Shown here: piece after piece, positions 16,114 to 23,807 of the stretch
How the letters are laid out: each line of letters starts with the position of its first letter
Numbering within the stretch: position 1 is the stretch's first letter
Assembly (NCBI GenBank): GCA_007375735.1
Contig: VMEW01000014.1
Coordinates: forward strand, 1-40,296
From: Candidatus Peregrinibacteria bacterium Greene0416_19
GTDB taxonomy: Bacteria > Patescibacteriota > Gracilibacteria > Peribacterales > Peribacteraceae
Direction of reading: 5' to 3'
Length of the DNA stretch: 40,296 nucleotides
Notes under the pieces: generated by a model
The model's database searches: none
What the model was told of the DNA's origin: nothing
What the model saw: the letters and a program-made list of their open reading frames with translations, nothing else
Position numbers and translations under genes: made by a program

Positions 16114-17448
16114 ATGGCTCTCCATCCGCTCGCTCAGGCACTCCATGGGACGCTCGACACCCATCCATCACTCCCGTATTTCTTCTCGCATCGGGGGCGC
16201 GGGATCTATTTTCCCAAACAAGGAATTTTGGGCCAGACCGCCGAAGCGAAGGGCAAGGCGATCAATGCAACCATCGGCATCGCACTCGATGACGATGGCG
16301 TGCCCCTGCATCTTCCGTCGATCCAATCGCACATCGATCTGCCGCCCGCGGAGGTCTATCCGTACGCGCCCGGTTACGGGGTCCCGGAACTCCGGGCAGC
16401 GTGGCAGGACCGGATCCGATGCAACAATCCGTCTCTGAAGGCTGCCATCAGTCTGCCCGTCGTGACCTCAGGTCTCACCCATGCCCTGAGCGTCGCAGGG
16501 TATCTGTTCATCGACGAAGGAGACGATCTCATCATCCCTCAGCCGATGTGGGACAATTACGATCTGCTTTTCCAGCATACGTACGGTGCGCGGATTCGCA
16601 GTTTCCCTCTCTTCCACAATGATGAGTTCAATATCGCGGCCTTTCGTGTAGCGCTCTCGGAATCCTCAAGAAAGAAAATCGTGCTGCTCAATTTCCCCAA
16701 TAATCCGACCGGCTACACCCCCCTTCGTGAGGAAGCGGCTGCGATGGTTGATGCCATCCGTCGGAGCGCGGAGGAGGGGAATCGCATCATCGTTCTCATC
16801 GATGACGCTTACTTCGGGCTGAACTACGACGAGCGGGCGTTCAGCGAATCGTTCTTCGCCCCGCTCGCGGATTTGCATGAGAACGTTCTCGCGGTGAAGA
16901 TCGACGGTGCCTCCAAGGAAGAGTTCGCCTGGGGATTTCGCGTCGCGTTCCTCACCTACGGCATTCGCGGGCTCACGCCGGAGCAGGCGGAAGCGCTCGC
17001 CGACAAGACCGCTGGAGCGATCCGCGCCACCGTGTCGAATGCGCCTCTGCTGCAGCAGCATCTGATGCTGCGCGCATTCAATTCACCGACGTACGATGAA
17101 GAAAAACGGAAGAATGCCGCGATGCTCCGCGAACGGTATGAAGCTGCCATGCGCGCGCTCCGCGAACCTGCCCACGAGGATTTTTTCCGGATGCTTCCGT
17201 GCAATTCTGGCTATTTTTTCTGCGTGGAACTCCGGGAGGGTATCGATGCCGAGCAGGTGCGGCAGATGCTCCTGGCGGATTTTGATACGGGGGTGATTGC
17301 ACTTGGGAGTCGGTTGCTGCGCATTGCGTTCTCGTCGGTGCCGGTGGCGGACATTCCCAGGCTCGTGGCGAATATGATTGAAGTATGCAAAAAAACAACA
17401 CACACACAACCCCGCAGCCGGGGTTCGTTACCCCGGACTGAGGGGTAA
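16114..17448 (+). CDS. PLP-dependent class I/II aminotransferase
   Basis: A fold-type I aminotransferase of unknown amino-acid specificity. Visible features are YAPGYGVPELRAAW, the phosphate-loop region VTSGLTHALS, NFPNNPTGYTP (substrate-side Asn), IDDAYFGLNY (Asp/Tyr contacting PLP), the Schiff-base Lys in DGASKEEFAWGFRVAF, and the substrate-binding Arg in LGSRLLRIAFSS. ATG 16114 is chosen over TTG 16105, which overlaps the TACGCT (16100-16105) lying 8 nt upstream. The terminal residues TTHTQPRSRGSLPRTEG are encoded by a dispersed hairpin repeat (from 17414). It stands between the glucan cluster and the mevalonate operon with no clear partner. Confidence 0.9.
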   Translation: MALHPLAQALHGTLDTHPSLPYFFSHRGRGIYFPKQGILGQTAEAKGKAINATIGIALDDDGVPLHLPSIQSHIDLPPAEVYPYAPGYGVPELRAAWQDRIRCNNPSLKAAISLPVVTSGLTHALSVAGYLFIDEGDDLIIPQPMWDNYDLLFQHTYGARIRSFPLFHNDEFNIAAFRVALSESSRKKIVLLNFPNNPTGYTPLREEAAAMVDAIRRSAEEGNRIIVLIDDAYFGLNYDERAFSESFFAPLADLHENVLAVKIDGASKEEFAWGFRVAFLTYGIRGLTPEQAEALADKTAGAIRATVSNAPLLQQHLMLRAFNSPTYDEEKRKNAAMLRERYEAAMRALREPAHEDFFRMLPCNSGYFFCVELREGIDAEQVRQMLLADFDTGVIALGSRLLRIAFSSVPVADIPRLVANMIEVCKKTTHTQPRSRGSLPRTEG

Positions 17449-17591
17449 ACATGCACCCGACCGTTCATCGCATCGCCGTCGGCGATGCGTGAATAGGAAC
17501 GTCATCCGTTTGTGATGTTTGCATGATGGTGTGGATTCATACCCGTGCCAGCGGGCCTGCGGCCCGCGCCGGGGTAACGAACCCCGGCTGC
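17414..17591. repeat. Dispersed hairpin repeat pair, GCAGCCGGGGTT type
   Basis: Inverted 23-bp arms (17414-17436 and 17569-17591) each fold as CCGGGGT-TCGTT-ACCCCGG. The loop holds GCGGGCC-TGC-GGCCCGC (17551-17567) and GCATCGCC-GTC-GGCGATGC (about 17470-17488). Both arms are flanked on the outside by an ACACACACA/TGTGTTTGT tract, as in the copy at 7517. The element fills the gap between the converging aminotransferase and DUF35-kinase genes. Confidence 0.9.
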
Positions 17592-17614
17592 GATGTGTTT
17601 GTTGTTATGTGGAT

Positions 17615-18529
17615 TTACGCCTCCGCCAGCCCCGGTACATTCTTCTTGACCATCTCAATGACCACATCCAGGTCCTCGTTCACGAGAAAATGATCGAACA
17701 GGTCCTTCCTCTCGTCGAAGAAGGCGAGATCTCTCTCGGCGTTCTTCAGCCGGTCGGCGATGTGTTCCTCGGTCTCGCGCCCGCGGGTGCGCAGCCGCCG
17801 GAGCAGGTGGCTGAGCATGGCGCGCCTGCTCTTGCCGGGCGGGAGCAGGCCGAAACTCAGGATCGAGCGGCGGCCGTAGCTGTGGGCCAGCCCCTGTAGC
17901 AGGTGCATCTCCGTGATCACCACCGGAATCCGGCCCTGCCTCCAGATTCTCTCGATGTCGGCCCGCCGGTAGCCGTACCAGCGGTCATCAGTATGCGACG
18001 GGATCTTCGCCGTTGCCACGAGTGCATCTTTCCCCATCAGTTCCTGGAACTTTTCCTTGGAGACGTACCGGTACTCGCCGTCATCGCCGGACTTGCGGCC
18101 GCGGGTGGTCAGAATAGGAACTTTGACGACGTACGGAGCGGATACCTGCATGAGCAAATTGCTGATCGTCGATTTGCCTACCCCGGAGGGGCCGGTGAGT
18201 GCCAGGACGTAGCCGGGAAAGGGCTGTGTCCGAAGGGCAGGCTTCGCCGCCAACGGTTCGTAGGCGACATCGTAGAGACGCAGCCCTTCTCCGGTGACGC
18301 AAGAGAGTTGCAGGCGGGGTCGGACGCGCTGGCCGATCATCGAGGAACCTAGGATGTGTCCCATGACCTTGGATCCGTCTGTGAGTTGAATGAGGCCGAT
18401 CGTGCGGGGGCGGGGTCCGAAGCGGCCCGGGGGGTGCGTGAGAGTGGTGACAGCCAACACGATTCCGCTCTGCAATTTCGACGGCCACTGGGACTGTGAC
18501 CGGGCGTAGATGGGCGATGAGTCAGGCAT
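17615..18529 (-). CDS. DUF35-like OB domain fused to a divergent guanylate-kinase domain
   Basis: Residues 20-92 read like the OB-fold of DUF35 proteins (GIVLAVTTLTHPPGRFG, TIGLIQLTDGSKVMGHILG, IGQRVRPRLQL, YDVAYEP), but the usual zinc ribbon is missing. Residues 107-300 are a guanylate-kinase fold: P-loop GPSGVGKS (113-120), TTRGR (141-145), lid RGRETEEHIADRL (249-261) and DHFLVNEDL (279-287). The conserved GMP-contact Glu of LEW/LEH is Ala172, and the LDID-type Asp segment reads VITEM (204-208). The gene follows archaeal-type HMGS and thiolase, in the place where archaea have a DUF35 gene whose product bridges those enzymes. Inference: a channel subunit carrying a kinase, possibly the missing phosphomevalonate kinase. 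A variant GMP kinase is the alternative. Confidence 0.8.
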   Translation of the reverse strand: MPDSSPIYARSQSQWPSKLQSGIVLAVTTLTHPPGRFGPRPRTIGLIQLTDGSKVMGHILGSSMIGQRVRPRLQLSCVTGEGLRLYDVAYEPLAAKPALRTQPFPGYVLALTGPSGVGKSTISNLLMQVSAPYVVKVPILTTRGRKSGDDGEYRYVSKEKFQELMGKDALVATAKIPSHTDDRWYGYRRADIERIWRQGRIPVVITEMHLLQGLAHSYGRRSILSFGLLPPGKSRRAMLSHLLRRLRTRGRETEEHIADRLKNAERDLAFFDERKDLFDHFLVNEDLDVVIEMVKKNVPGLAEA

Positions 18530-18598
18530 CGATCGGAATTGAGAATTGCTTGCCCGGCGGAGTCCAGAGGCGGAGCGGGCGCAGGGAAAAGGACGGGC

Positions 18599-19738
18599 TC
18601 ACAAAATCGAACGCGCATCAAGGTTCTCGAGGATATGTATAGCACAGGTGGCGCAGGCACCGCCGAAATTATGGGCCATTCCGAATCGATCTCCCGTAGT
18701 CGTCAACTGCTTCCCCACATCGATCAGTTGTTTGATGCCGGTGGCGGACACCGGGTGACCACAGGCTTTGAGTCCGCCGCTCCGGTTGACCGAGAGCGGG
18801 CCCGTCTCCCCCTCATACAGTCGACGGTACACGCGGATACTATCGCCCGGATCGGCGAATCCCAGGTCTTCCAGGTTGATGAGGGCGGCGATGGAGAAGC
18901 AGTCGTGCGTTTCCAACGCGGAGATGTCGGCCAGATGCAACTCTGATTCCTGCAATGCACGCTCGCAGGCGTCCTGCGTGGCGGGAAAGGATGTGAGAGA
19001 GAGACGATCGACGACGCTCAGGTGGTCCGTGCTTGTTTGCGAAGCGGCCAGGCGGAGGGGGCTCACGAACTTGGTCGAGAGCACCACGGCCGCCGCACCG
19101 TCACTCACAGGGGAGCAATCGAGCAGGCGGAGGGGATGGGCGATGAGGGGACTCCGGCTGACGGTTTCGGGTGTGATGGAGGAACGGAATTGTGCAAAGG
19201 GATTTTCCATAGCCTGGCGGTGATGCACGGCGCTCACGAGGCTCAGGTCTTCCCGCGTCAGGCCGTACTCATGCATGTAGCGGCTGGCGATGAGGCCGAA
19301 GATGCCGGGGAAGGTGAGGCCGGAGGGGCGGTCTTTTTCGCTGTCGGCGGCGCCCATCAAGGCCGACGATACGTCGTCCGCCGATACGTCCGTCATCTTC
19401 TCCACGCCGATCACCAGCACCGTCTGTGCCCGGCCGCTTTCCAGGAATGCACAGGCCGTGTGCAGGGCGAAGGCGCCCGATCCGCACGCGGACTCCACCC
19501 GGAGGGCCGGTGGGTGGTGCGGAAGGATCGATGAAGCCATGGATCCCAGATGGGCCTGCTCATTCGTCACCTCGGCGAGCATGTTCGCCACCACGATCAT
19601 GTCGATATCGAGCGCCGTGCAGGGAGTTCCCGTCAGCGCCGCATTGGCCGCTTCGTCCATCAGATCCTTCAGACTTTTCCCCCACCACTCGCCGAAGCGG
19701 GTCTGACCGGAGCCGATGAGGTGGATGGGTTGGTTCAT
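18599..19738 (-). CDS. Acetyl-CoA C-acetyltransferase, archaeal/SCP-x-type thiolase
   Basis: The enzyme condenses two acetyl-CoA to acetoacetyl-CoA, the first step of the mevalonate pathway. The nucleophile is Cys85 in VESACGSGAF. Other motifs are LLDCSPVSDGAAAVVL, ETHDCFSIAALINLEDLG, GGLKACGHPVSATG (catalytic His) and HNFGGACATCAIHIL. The length of 379 aa and the ETHDCF signature place it with archaeal thiolases that form a complex with HMG-CoA synthase and a DUF35 protein. It starts 3 nt after the HMGS stop, and the DUF35 fusion starts 69 nt after its own stop. Confidence 0.93.
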   Translation of the reverse strand: MNQPIHLIGSGQTRFGEWWGKSLKDLMDEAANAALTGTPCTALDIDMIVVANMLAEVTNEQAHLGSMASSILPHHPPALRVESACGSGAFALHTACAFLESGRAQTVLVIGVEKMTDVSADDVSSALMGAADSEKDRPSGLTFPGIFGLIASRYMHEYGLTREDLSLVSAVHHRQAMENPFAQFRSSITPETVSRSPLIAHPLRLLDCSPVSDGAAAVVLSTKFVSPLRLAASQTSTDHLSVVDRLSLTSFPATQDACERALQESELHLADISALETHDCFSIAALINLEDLGFADPGDSIRVYRRLYEGETGPLSVNRSGGLKACGHPVSATGIKQLIDVGKQLTTTGDRFGMAHNFGGACATCAIHILENLDARSIL

Positions 19739-19741
19739 TCT

Positions 19742-20761
19742 TCATGCAGGACAATGTTCGCAGTATTCTGTGTACGATAAGTAGGATACTGCACGATCAT
19801 CGGGCGGTAACCGCATGCCATCTCTCAGCATCGTCAAAAGGAAAGCGTCGCAGCCCGACCCCGAGCCGTAGGAGATGAGTAGGAGCCGTTGCCCTTTCCT
19901 TGCTTGTTCCAAGACGTAGGTGAGACCGAGGGGCGAGCAGGCGCTGTACGTGTTTCCGATGTGCGGCACGATGAAGCCACTTGCCATCTGTTCTGAAGTG
20001 ATTCCAAACTCCTTTGCAATCTGTGATGGAAACTTTGCATTTGGCATATGAAAAATGACATGATCTATCTCCGTCGCCTTCAAGCCGGTTACAGCCAGGA
20101 TGCCTTTCACCATCTCCCGAACGTGACGGAAGTACCCCGGCTCTCCCGTGTAGCGGCCGGCATGGTGCGGGTAGAGCTCACCGTTCGGTCGCCAGAAATC
20201 GGGCGTGTCGGTCGTGAAGGAGAGGGTGACATCGATGCGGCAGAGTGCATGCTTCGTTTTTTCGGATCCCAGGATGAATGCTGCCGCTCCCGCAGCGGCC
20301 GTGAATTCAAGAGCATCACCTGGTCGTGCCTGCGCCGTGTCGGTGCCAATTGCCATCCCATAGTGGATCTGTCCGGCCCGCACCATCGAGTCGACGATCT
20401 GCATGCCCGCCGTGCCGGCCTTGCAGGCGAACTCCAGATCCGCACAGTGGGAGAATGGATGGATCTGCAGCGCGGCGGCGAGCATGGAGCTCGTCGGCTT
20501 CACTGCATAGGGGTGACTCTCGGAGCCGACGAACATGGCAGAGATTTCGGAGGATGCGATGTCGGCCATTTCGATCGCTTGCCGCCCGGCTTCAAAAGCC
20601 ATTGTGAAGCTGTCCTCCTGCGGGCCGGGAACCGTCTTTTCGGTGACACCAAGGGCGCTGATGGCAGAGCCATCCTGTTCCCAATGCGCGGCGATTTCCG
20701 CAGTCTTGATCCGGTACACGGGCAAATACCTGCCAAAACCAATGATTGCCGAGCGGGACAT
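19742..20761 (-). CDS. Hydroxymethylglutaryl-CoA synthase, archaeal type
   Basis: It condenses acetoacetyl-CoA with acetyl-CoA to HMG-CoA. The expected catalytic triad is visible: Glu81 (GSESHPYAVKPTS), Cys113 (FACKAGT) and His238 (IFHMPNAKFP). The DTPDFWRPNGELYPHHAGRYTGEPGYF block and ARPGDALEFTAAAGAAAFI are characteristic of the archaeal subgroup (339 aa). ATG 20761 is used because MSRSAIIGFGRYLP is the family N-terminus and TATACT (20774-20769) sits 7 nt upstream, suggesting an internal promoter with a leaderless mRNA. It is followed 3 nt later by the thiolase gene. Confidence 0.95.
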   Translation of the reverse strand: MSRSAIIGFGRYLPVYRIKTAEIAAHWEQDGSAISALGVTEKTVPGPQEDSFTMAFEAGRQAIEMADIASSEISAMFVGSESHPYAVKPTSSMLAAALQIHPFSHCADLEFACKAGTAGMQIVDSMVRAGQIHYGMAIGTDTAQARPGDALEFTAAAGAAAFILGSEKTKHALCRIDVTLSFTTDTPDFWRPNGELYPHHAGRYTGEPGYFRHVREMVKGILAVTGLKATEIDHVIFHMPNAKFPSQIAKEFGITSEQMASGFIVPHIGNTYSACSPLGLTYVLEQARKGQRLLLISYGSGSGCDAFLLTMLRDGMRLPPDDRAVSYLSYTEYCEHCPA

Positions 20762-20802
20762 CGCGTGCAGTATAACAGATCCGGCCCGCGCGCCCTCCGG
20801 AA

Positions 20803-21564
20803 CTACAGGTTGTCGAGGCCGTAGTAGCGCGCGAGTTCCCATGAAAGGCTTTCGTCAAACTCGTCCAATCGGGACTGGAACGATTCCAGCGCCTCTTCGT
20901 TGTCATGCGTCACCGCAAGCAGTATCTCCAGGAAGCCAAGCTCCGCGCCGTGCAACTGCGTTGCCGCGTCGTCGCGCGGACCTTGCGCGACCTCGTGGTT
21001 CGCATGCCCGGCTCCCGCGGATGCTTTCTGCGCGGCGCGGAAGGCCTTCTCAGCGTTCCTGAAGGACACCGTTCCGCTCCGGTCCCGTTTCTCAAGGAAC
21101 GTGCCGATGAAGCGACGGCAGGCTTCCGCATCTTCCGGATCCCGGCGAACCTCTTCATCCACCGCACCTGCGTCATCGTCGCCCCCGATGCCCAGCTGTT
21201 CGTCGGTGACTTTCCGGATGAGGAGCGCGGGGTCGAAACGGGCGTTGCGCAACACGCGCAGTACTTTCTCGCAAAATCTGTTCCATCGGGCCTTTTCCCG
21301 ACGGGCGTCTTGCAAGCTCTTCGCATATTCGGTCTCCGATTGGATCGCAAGTTTCTCCAGCAATCCCCGGCTCTCTTCCGCGAGCCGATCCAGGATCACT
21401 CCGAGTTCCGCCCCCTTCTTTGGGTTCGCGCGGGTGAGCGCCCCGACATCGCTCCTTGCACTTTCAATCAGGAGCCCGAGGATGGGAGAACCGCTCTCGA
21501 TGCCGTCACGGACCGCATTGATGGAAACCAGGGCTTCGGCTTCGGTGGCTTGCTCGGGGCGCAT
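20803..21564 (-). CDS. Unknown helical protein inside the mevalonate operon, 253 aa
   Basis: I do not recognise this protein. It is soluble, charged and predicted mostly helical. Residues 1-110 contain long Glu/Ala/Lys-rich helices (AEESRGLLEKLAIQSETEYAKSLQDARREKARWN). An acidic Gly/Asp linker (GIGGDDDAGAVDEEVRRDPED) follows, then another helical region ending LSWELARYYGLDNL. ATG 21564 is chosen because the frame upstream overlaps HMGR antisense to nothing but in a non-coding register. It lies between HMGR (55 nt upstream) and HMGS (41 nt downstream) on the same strand, so it is transcribed with the pathway. There are no kinase or CoA motifs visible. Confidence 0.7.
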   Translation of the reverse strand: MRPEQATEAEALVSINAVRDGIESGSPILGLLIESARSDVGALTRANPKKGAELGVILDRLAEESRGLLEKLAIQSETEYAKSLQDARREKARWNRFCEKVLRVLRNARFDPALLIRKVTDEQLGIGGDDDAGAVDEEVRRDPEDAEACRRFIGTFLEKRDRSGTVSFRNAEKAFRAAQKASAGAGHANHEVAQGPRDDAATQLHGAELGFLEILLAVTHDNEEALESFQSRLDEFDESLSWELARYYGLDNL

Positions 21565-21619
21565 AGGGACGGGATGAGGGAGTTGAAGGTAGTCGATTAT
21601 GCTCTTGGTCCAATAATAG

Positions 21620-22789
21620 TCAAGGGTCGTATCGTCCAAGAGTGCTGTGTGCCTTCGCAAGCTCGTGTTCCGCCTGCGCCGCCAGCAGCGACAGTTCCCC
21701 GGCCAGCACTGCCGCTCCGATGCTCTCAGCGAGTTGTGTGTTCCGGTGGAGGTTCGTACGGCTACCGAGGAGCATGGCAAGGCATTGGCTCTGCGCCGGG
21801 AGCTCCGTTCCGCCTCCCCTGATCCCAACGAGAATCGCCGGCAGTCGCACCCGGATCCGGATTCCATCACCATCCGTTTCAACGAACGTGTCGGCGAGCG
21901 AGCCCTCCACCACGTGCGCGGCATCCTGGCCGGTCGCGAGGTACAGTGCTGCGATGATATTCGCAGCGTGGAGGTTCCTGCCGACCGCCCCGGCGAGACG
22001 AGAGCCGATCTCGAGCTTCGCCCGTGAGACATCGAGCAGCGCCTCGGGCGTCGATTTGAGCACGCCCTCAATCACCCCTTTTGGGATGGTCGCCTGGGCG
22101 TTGACCTCGTACCCTCGGCCGCGGTCATGCGTGCGCTTGCTCGGCTTCTTGTCGCTGTCGACGTTCGCTGCGACGGTGATGAAGCGCAGACCATGGATGT
22201 TCTGCTCGATCCACTCGCCGACCGCCTGGGCCGCGATCGTCACCATGTTCATCCCCATCGCCTCGTCGGTGTCGCAGGCGATGGTCAGGAACAGATGGTC
22301 GTCGACCTCATCGAGGTCATAGCGCATGATTTTCAAGTGACTGCTCGTAGCTTCGGCTGCCGCTTTCCACTCAGATGCACGTTCGTGAATGTCTGCTGAC
22401 GACTGACGACAGACGGCTGATCGCTTGAAAGCCATCGACCGCGTCATCCCATGATGAATCGATGTTGTTCTTGCACCTCCGCTCAGAGTCAACGCCTTGC
22501 ACCCCCGGTTCACGCTCGCCACAAGCGCGCCTTCGGTGGTGACGAGTGGAAGGTGAATCGATTGGTTCTCTCCGCTCGAAAAGGTGACGGCCAGCGGGCC
22601 GGCGTAGCCGACGGGGAGGGGGACCTGGCCGAACATCTGCTCGCAGTTCTTCTCATCGGCGTGGCCTACTGTAAGAGGATTGACTGCAAGTGGGGACAGG
22701 TCCAGTCCGAGTGCCGCTTCCACGCGCCGGCGGCGCTCCTCGCAACGCTGCGCGGGTTCTAGGCCGTCAGACAGGGAGCGGAGATCCAT
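21620..22789 (-). CDS. Hydroxymethylglutaryl-CoA reductase, class I-like
   Basis: It reduces HMG-CoA to mevalonate with NAD(P)H. Catalytic residues are visible as Glu86 (LVTTEGALVASVNRG), the DKK pair at 213-215 (Lys), Asp289 (ATGQDAAHVVEG) and His381 (ELAKAHSTLGR). Additional signatures are DEAMGMNMV (176-183) and GIRGGGTELPAQ. The length of 389 aa without an N-terminal membrane region resembles the soluble archaeal class I enzyme. The start is 4 nt after the decarboxylase stop. The C-terminal His segment is present, so it should be active. Confidence 0.95.
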   Translation of the reverse strand: MDLRSLSDGLEPAQRCEERRRRVEAALGLDLSPLAVNPLTVGHADEKNCEQMFGQVPLPVGYAGPLAVTFSSGENQSIHLPLVTTEGALVASVNRGCKALTLSGGARTTSIHHGMTRSMAFKRSAVCRQSSADIHERASEWKAAAEATSSHLKIMRYDLDEVDDHLFLTIACDTDEAMGMNMVTIAAQAVGEWIEQNIHGLRFITVAANVDSDKKPSKRTHDRGRGYEVNAQATIPKGVIEGVLKSTPEALLDVSRAKLEIGSRLAGAVGRNLHAANIIAALYLATGQDAAHVVEGSLADTFVETDGDGIRIRVRLPAILVGIRGGGTELPAQSQCLAMLLGSRTNLHRNTQLAESIGAAVLAGELSLLAAQAEHELAKAHSTLGRYDP

Positions 22790-22793
22790 GGTT

Positions 22794-23807
22794 TCAGAAC
22801 AGATGTTCCTCCAGGAGATGCGCCCCTCTGCCCGGTCTCCCGATCATTATATCTCGCACACCCTCCAATTGTTCCAGCTTGCGACGGACTGCATTTGCAT
22901 CTTCTTCGTGACAGAGTACGTGCACATCCTGTCCGGTGTTGATGGTGTAATAGGCTTCCAATCCTTCCCGCCGCCACCGTTCCACGTTCTCCATGACGCG
23001 CAAGGTTTCCGAACGAATGTAGCGGATACCGGAACTGATGAAGAGGAGATGGAGATCCCAGGCTTCCGCTTCCATGAGTCTGCCGAGCGACGGGAAATTA
23101 CGTTCGTAAATGAAACGCTTACAATCCTCGATTTTCCGCGGCATAGCCGCGAGCCTGGCAGCGCGATACGGGCTCTGCTGGACACGCCCATGCGCTTCTG
23201 TGGTCGACACTTCCTTCGAGGGCACTTCGGTAATGGCGACGACGTCGGCGATAGCCCAATGATCGGAAGGTAGGAAGGATTCCGCGTAGGAATCGTGCAC
23301 GAGATTCCCGGCTTCATCAAAAATGGGCTGCTTCCATTCCACCCAACCTGGTGGCACGGAGCGGCTTCCTGATCCGGAAAATTTGCGTGCCAGAACGCTC
23401 AATTCGCGTTCCGATAGCCGCAAGCCCGCGGCTGTAGATGCAGCGAATGCGAGCGCAGCCGCACCGGAGGCAGAGGAGGACAGGCCCCGGCTCTTGCCAA
23501 AGTTGTTCGTGCTCACGATTTTGGCGCGCAGCGTCAGGTCAGCGAGTGATCGGACGATGTCCATCGCCTCGATGACGCGTTCGGCTTCTTTCGCATGCCG
23601 TTCTCCGTCGAGGGTGAATGAATCTTCCGAATAGTCAGTGGAGAAATGGACAGTCGTCGTGGAGTAGAGTGAGTCGAGGGTCAGAGAGATGCTTCCGTTC
23701 TCCGGAAAGTTTTTGCCTTGTCCATTGGGCAACGCATTACCCCGTTCATCTTTTCCCATGTACTTGATGAATGCGATGTTTGTCGGCGCGCGGCCAGTGG
23801 CCTTCAT
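22794..23807 (-). CDS. Mevalonate-(di)phosphate decarboxylase, GHMP family
   Basis: A GHMP-fold enzyme that phosphorylates and decarboxylates a mevalonate phosphate. Features (numbered from ATG 23807) are APTNIAFIKYMGK (7-19), NNFGKSRGLSSSASGAAAL (101-119) and SGSGSRS (144-150). The block that normally reads FT-x-DAGPN, with the catalytic Asp, is YYTINTGQD, with Asn290 at that position. Whether it acts on the diphosphate (classical) or the monophosphate cannot be decided. ATG 23807 overlaps the kinase stop as ATGA; an in-frame ATG at 23819 is the alternative. HMGR follows 4 nt downstream. Confidence 0.88.
   Translation of the reverse strand: MKATGRAPTNIAFIKYMGKDERGNALPNGQGKNFPENGSISLTLDSLYSTTTVHFSTDYSEDSFTLDGERHAKEAERVIEAMDIVRSLADLTLRAKIVSTNNFGKSRGLSSSASGAAALAFAASTAAGLRLSERELSVLARKFSGSGSRSVPPGWVEWKQPIFDEAGNLVHDSYAESFLPSDHWAIADVVAITEVPSKEVSTTEAHGRVQQSPYRAARLAAMPRKIEDCKRFIYERNFPSLGRLMEAEAWDLHLLFISSGIRYIRSETLRVMENVERWRREGLEAYYTINTGQDVHVLCHEEDANAVRRKLEQLEGVRDIMIGRPGRGAHLLEEHLF

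Noticed and set aside
21565..22071. Extension of the unknown operon protein to 422 aa
   Set aside because: This part overlaps HMGR on the same strand in another frame and is Arg/Ser-rich; the plausible protein begins at ATG 21564.
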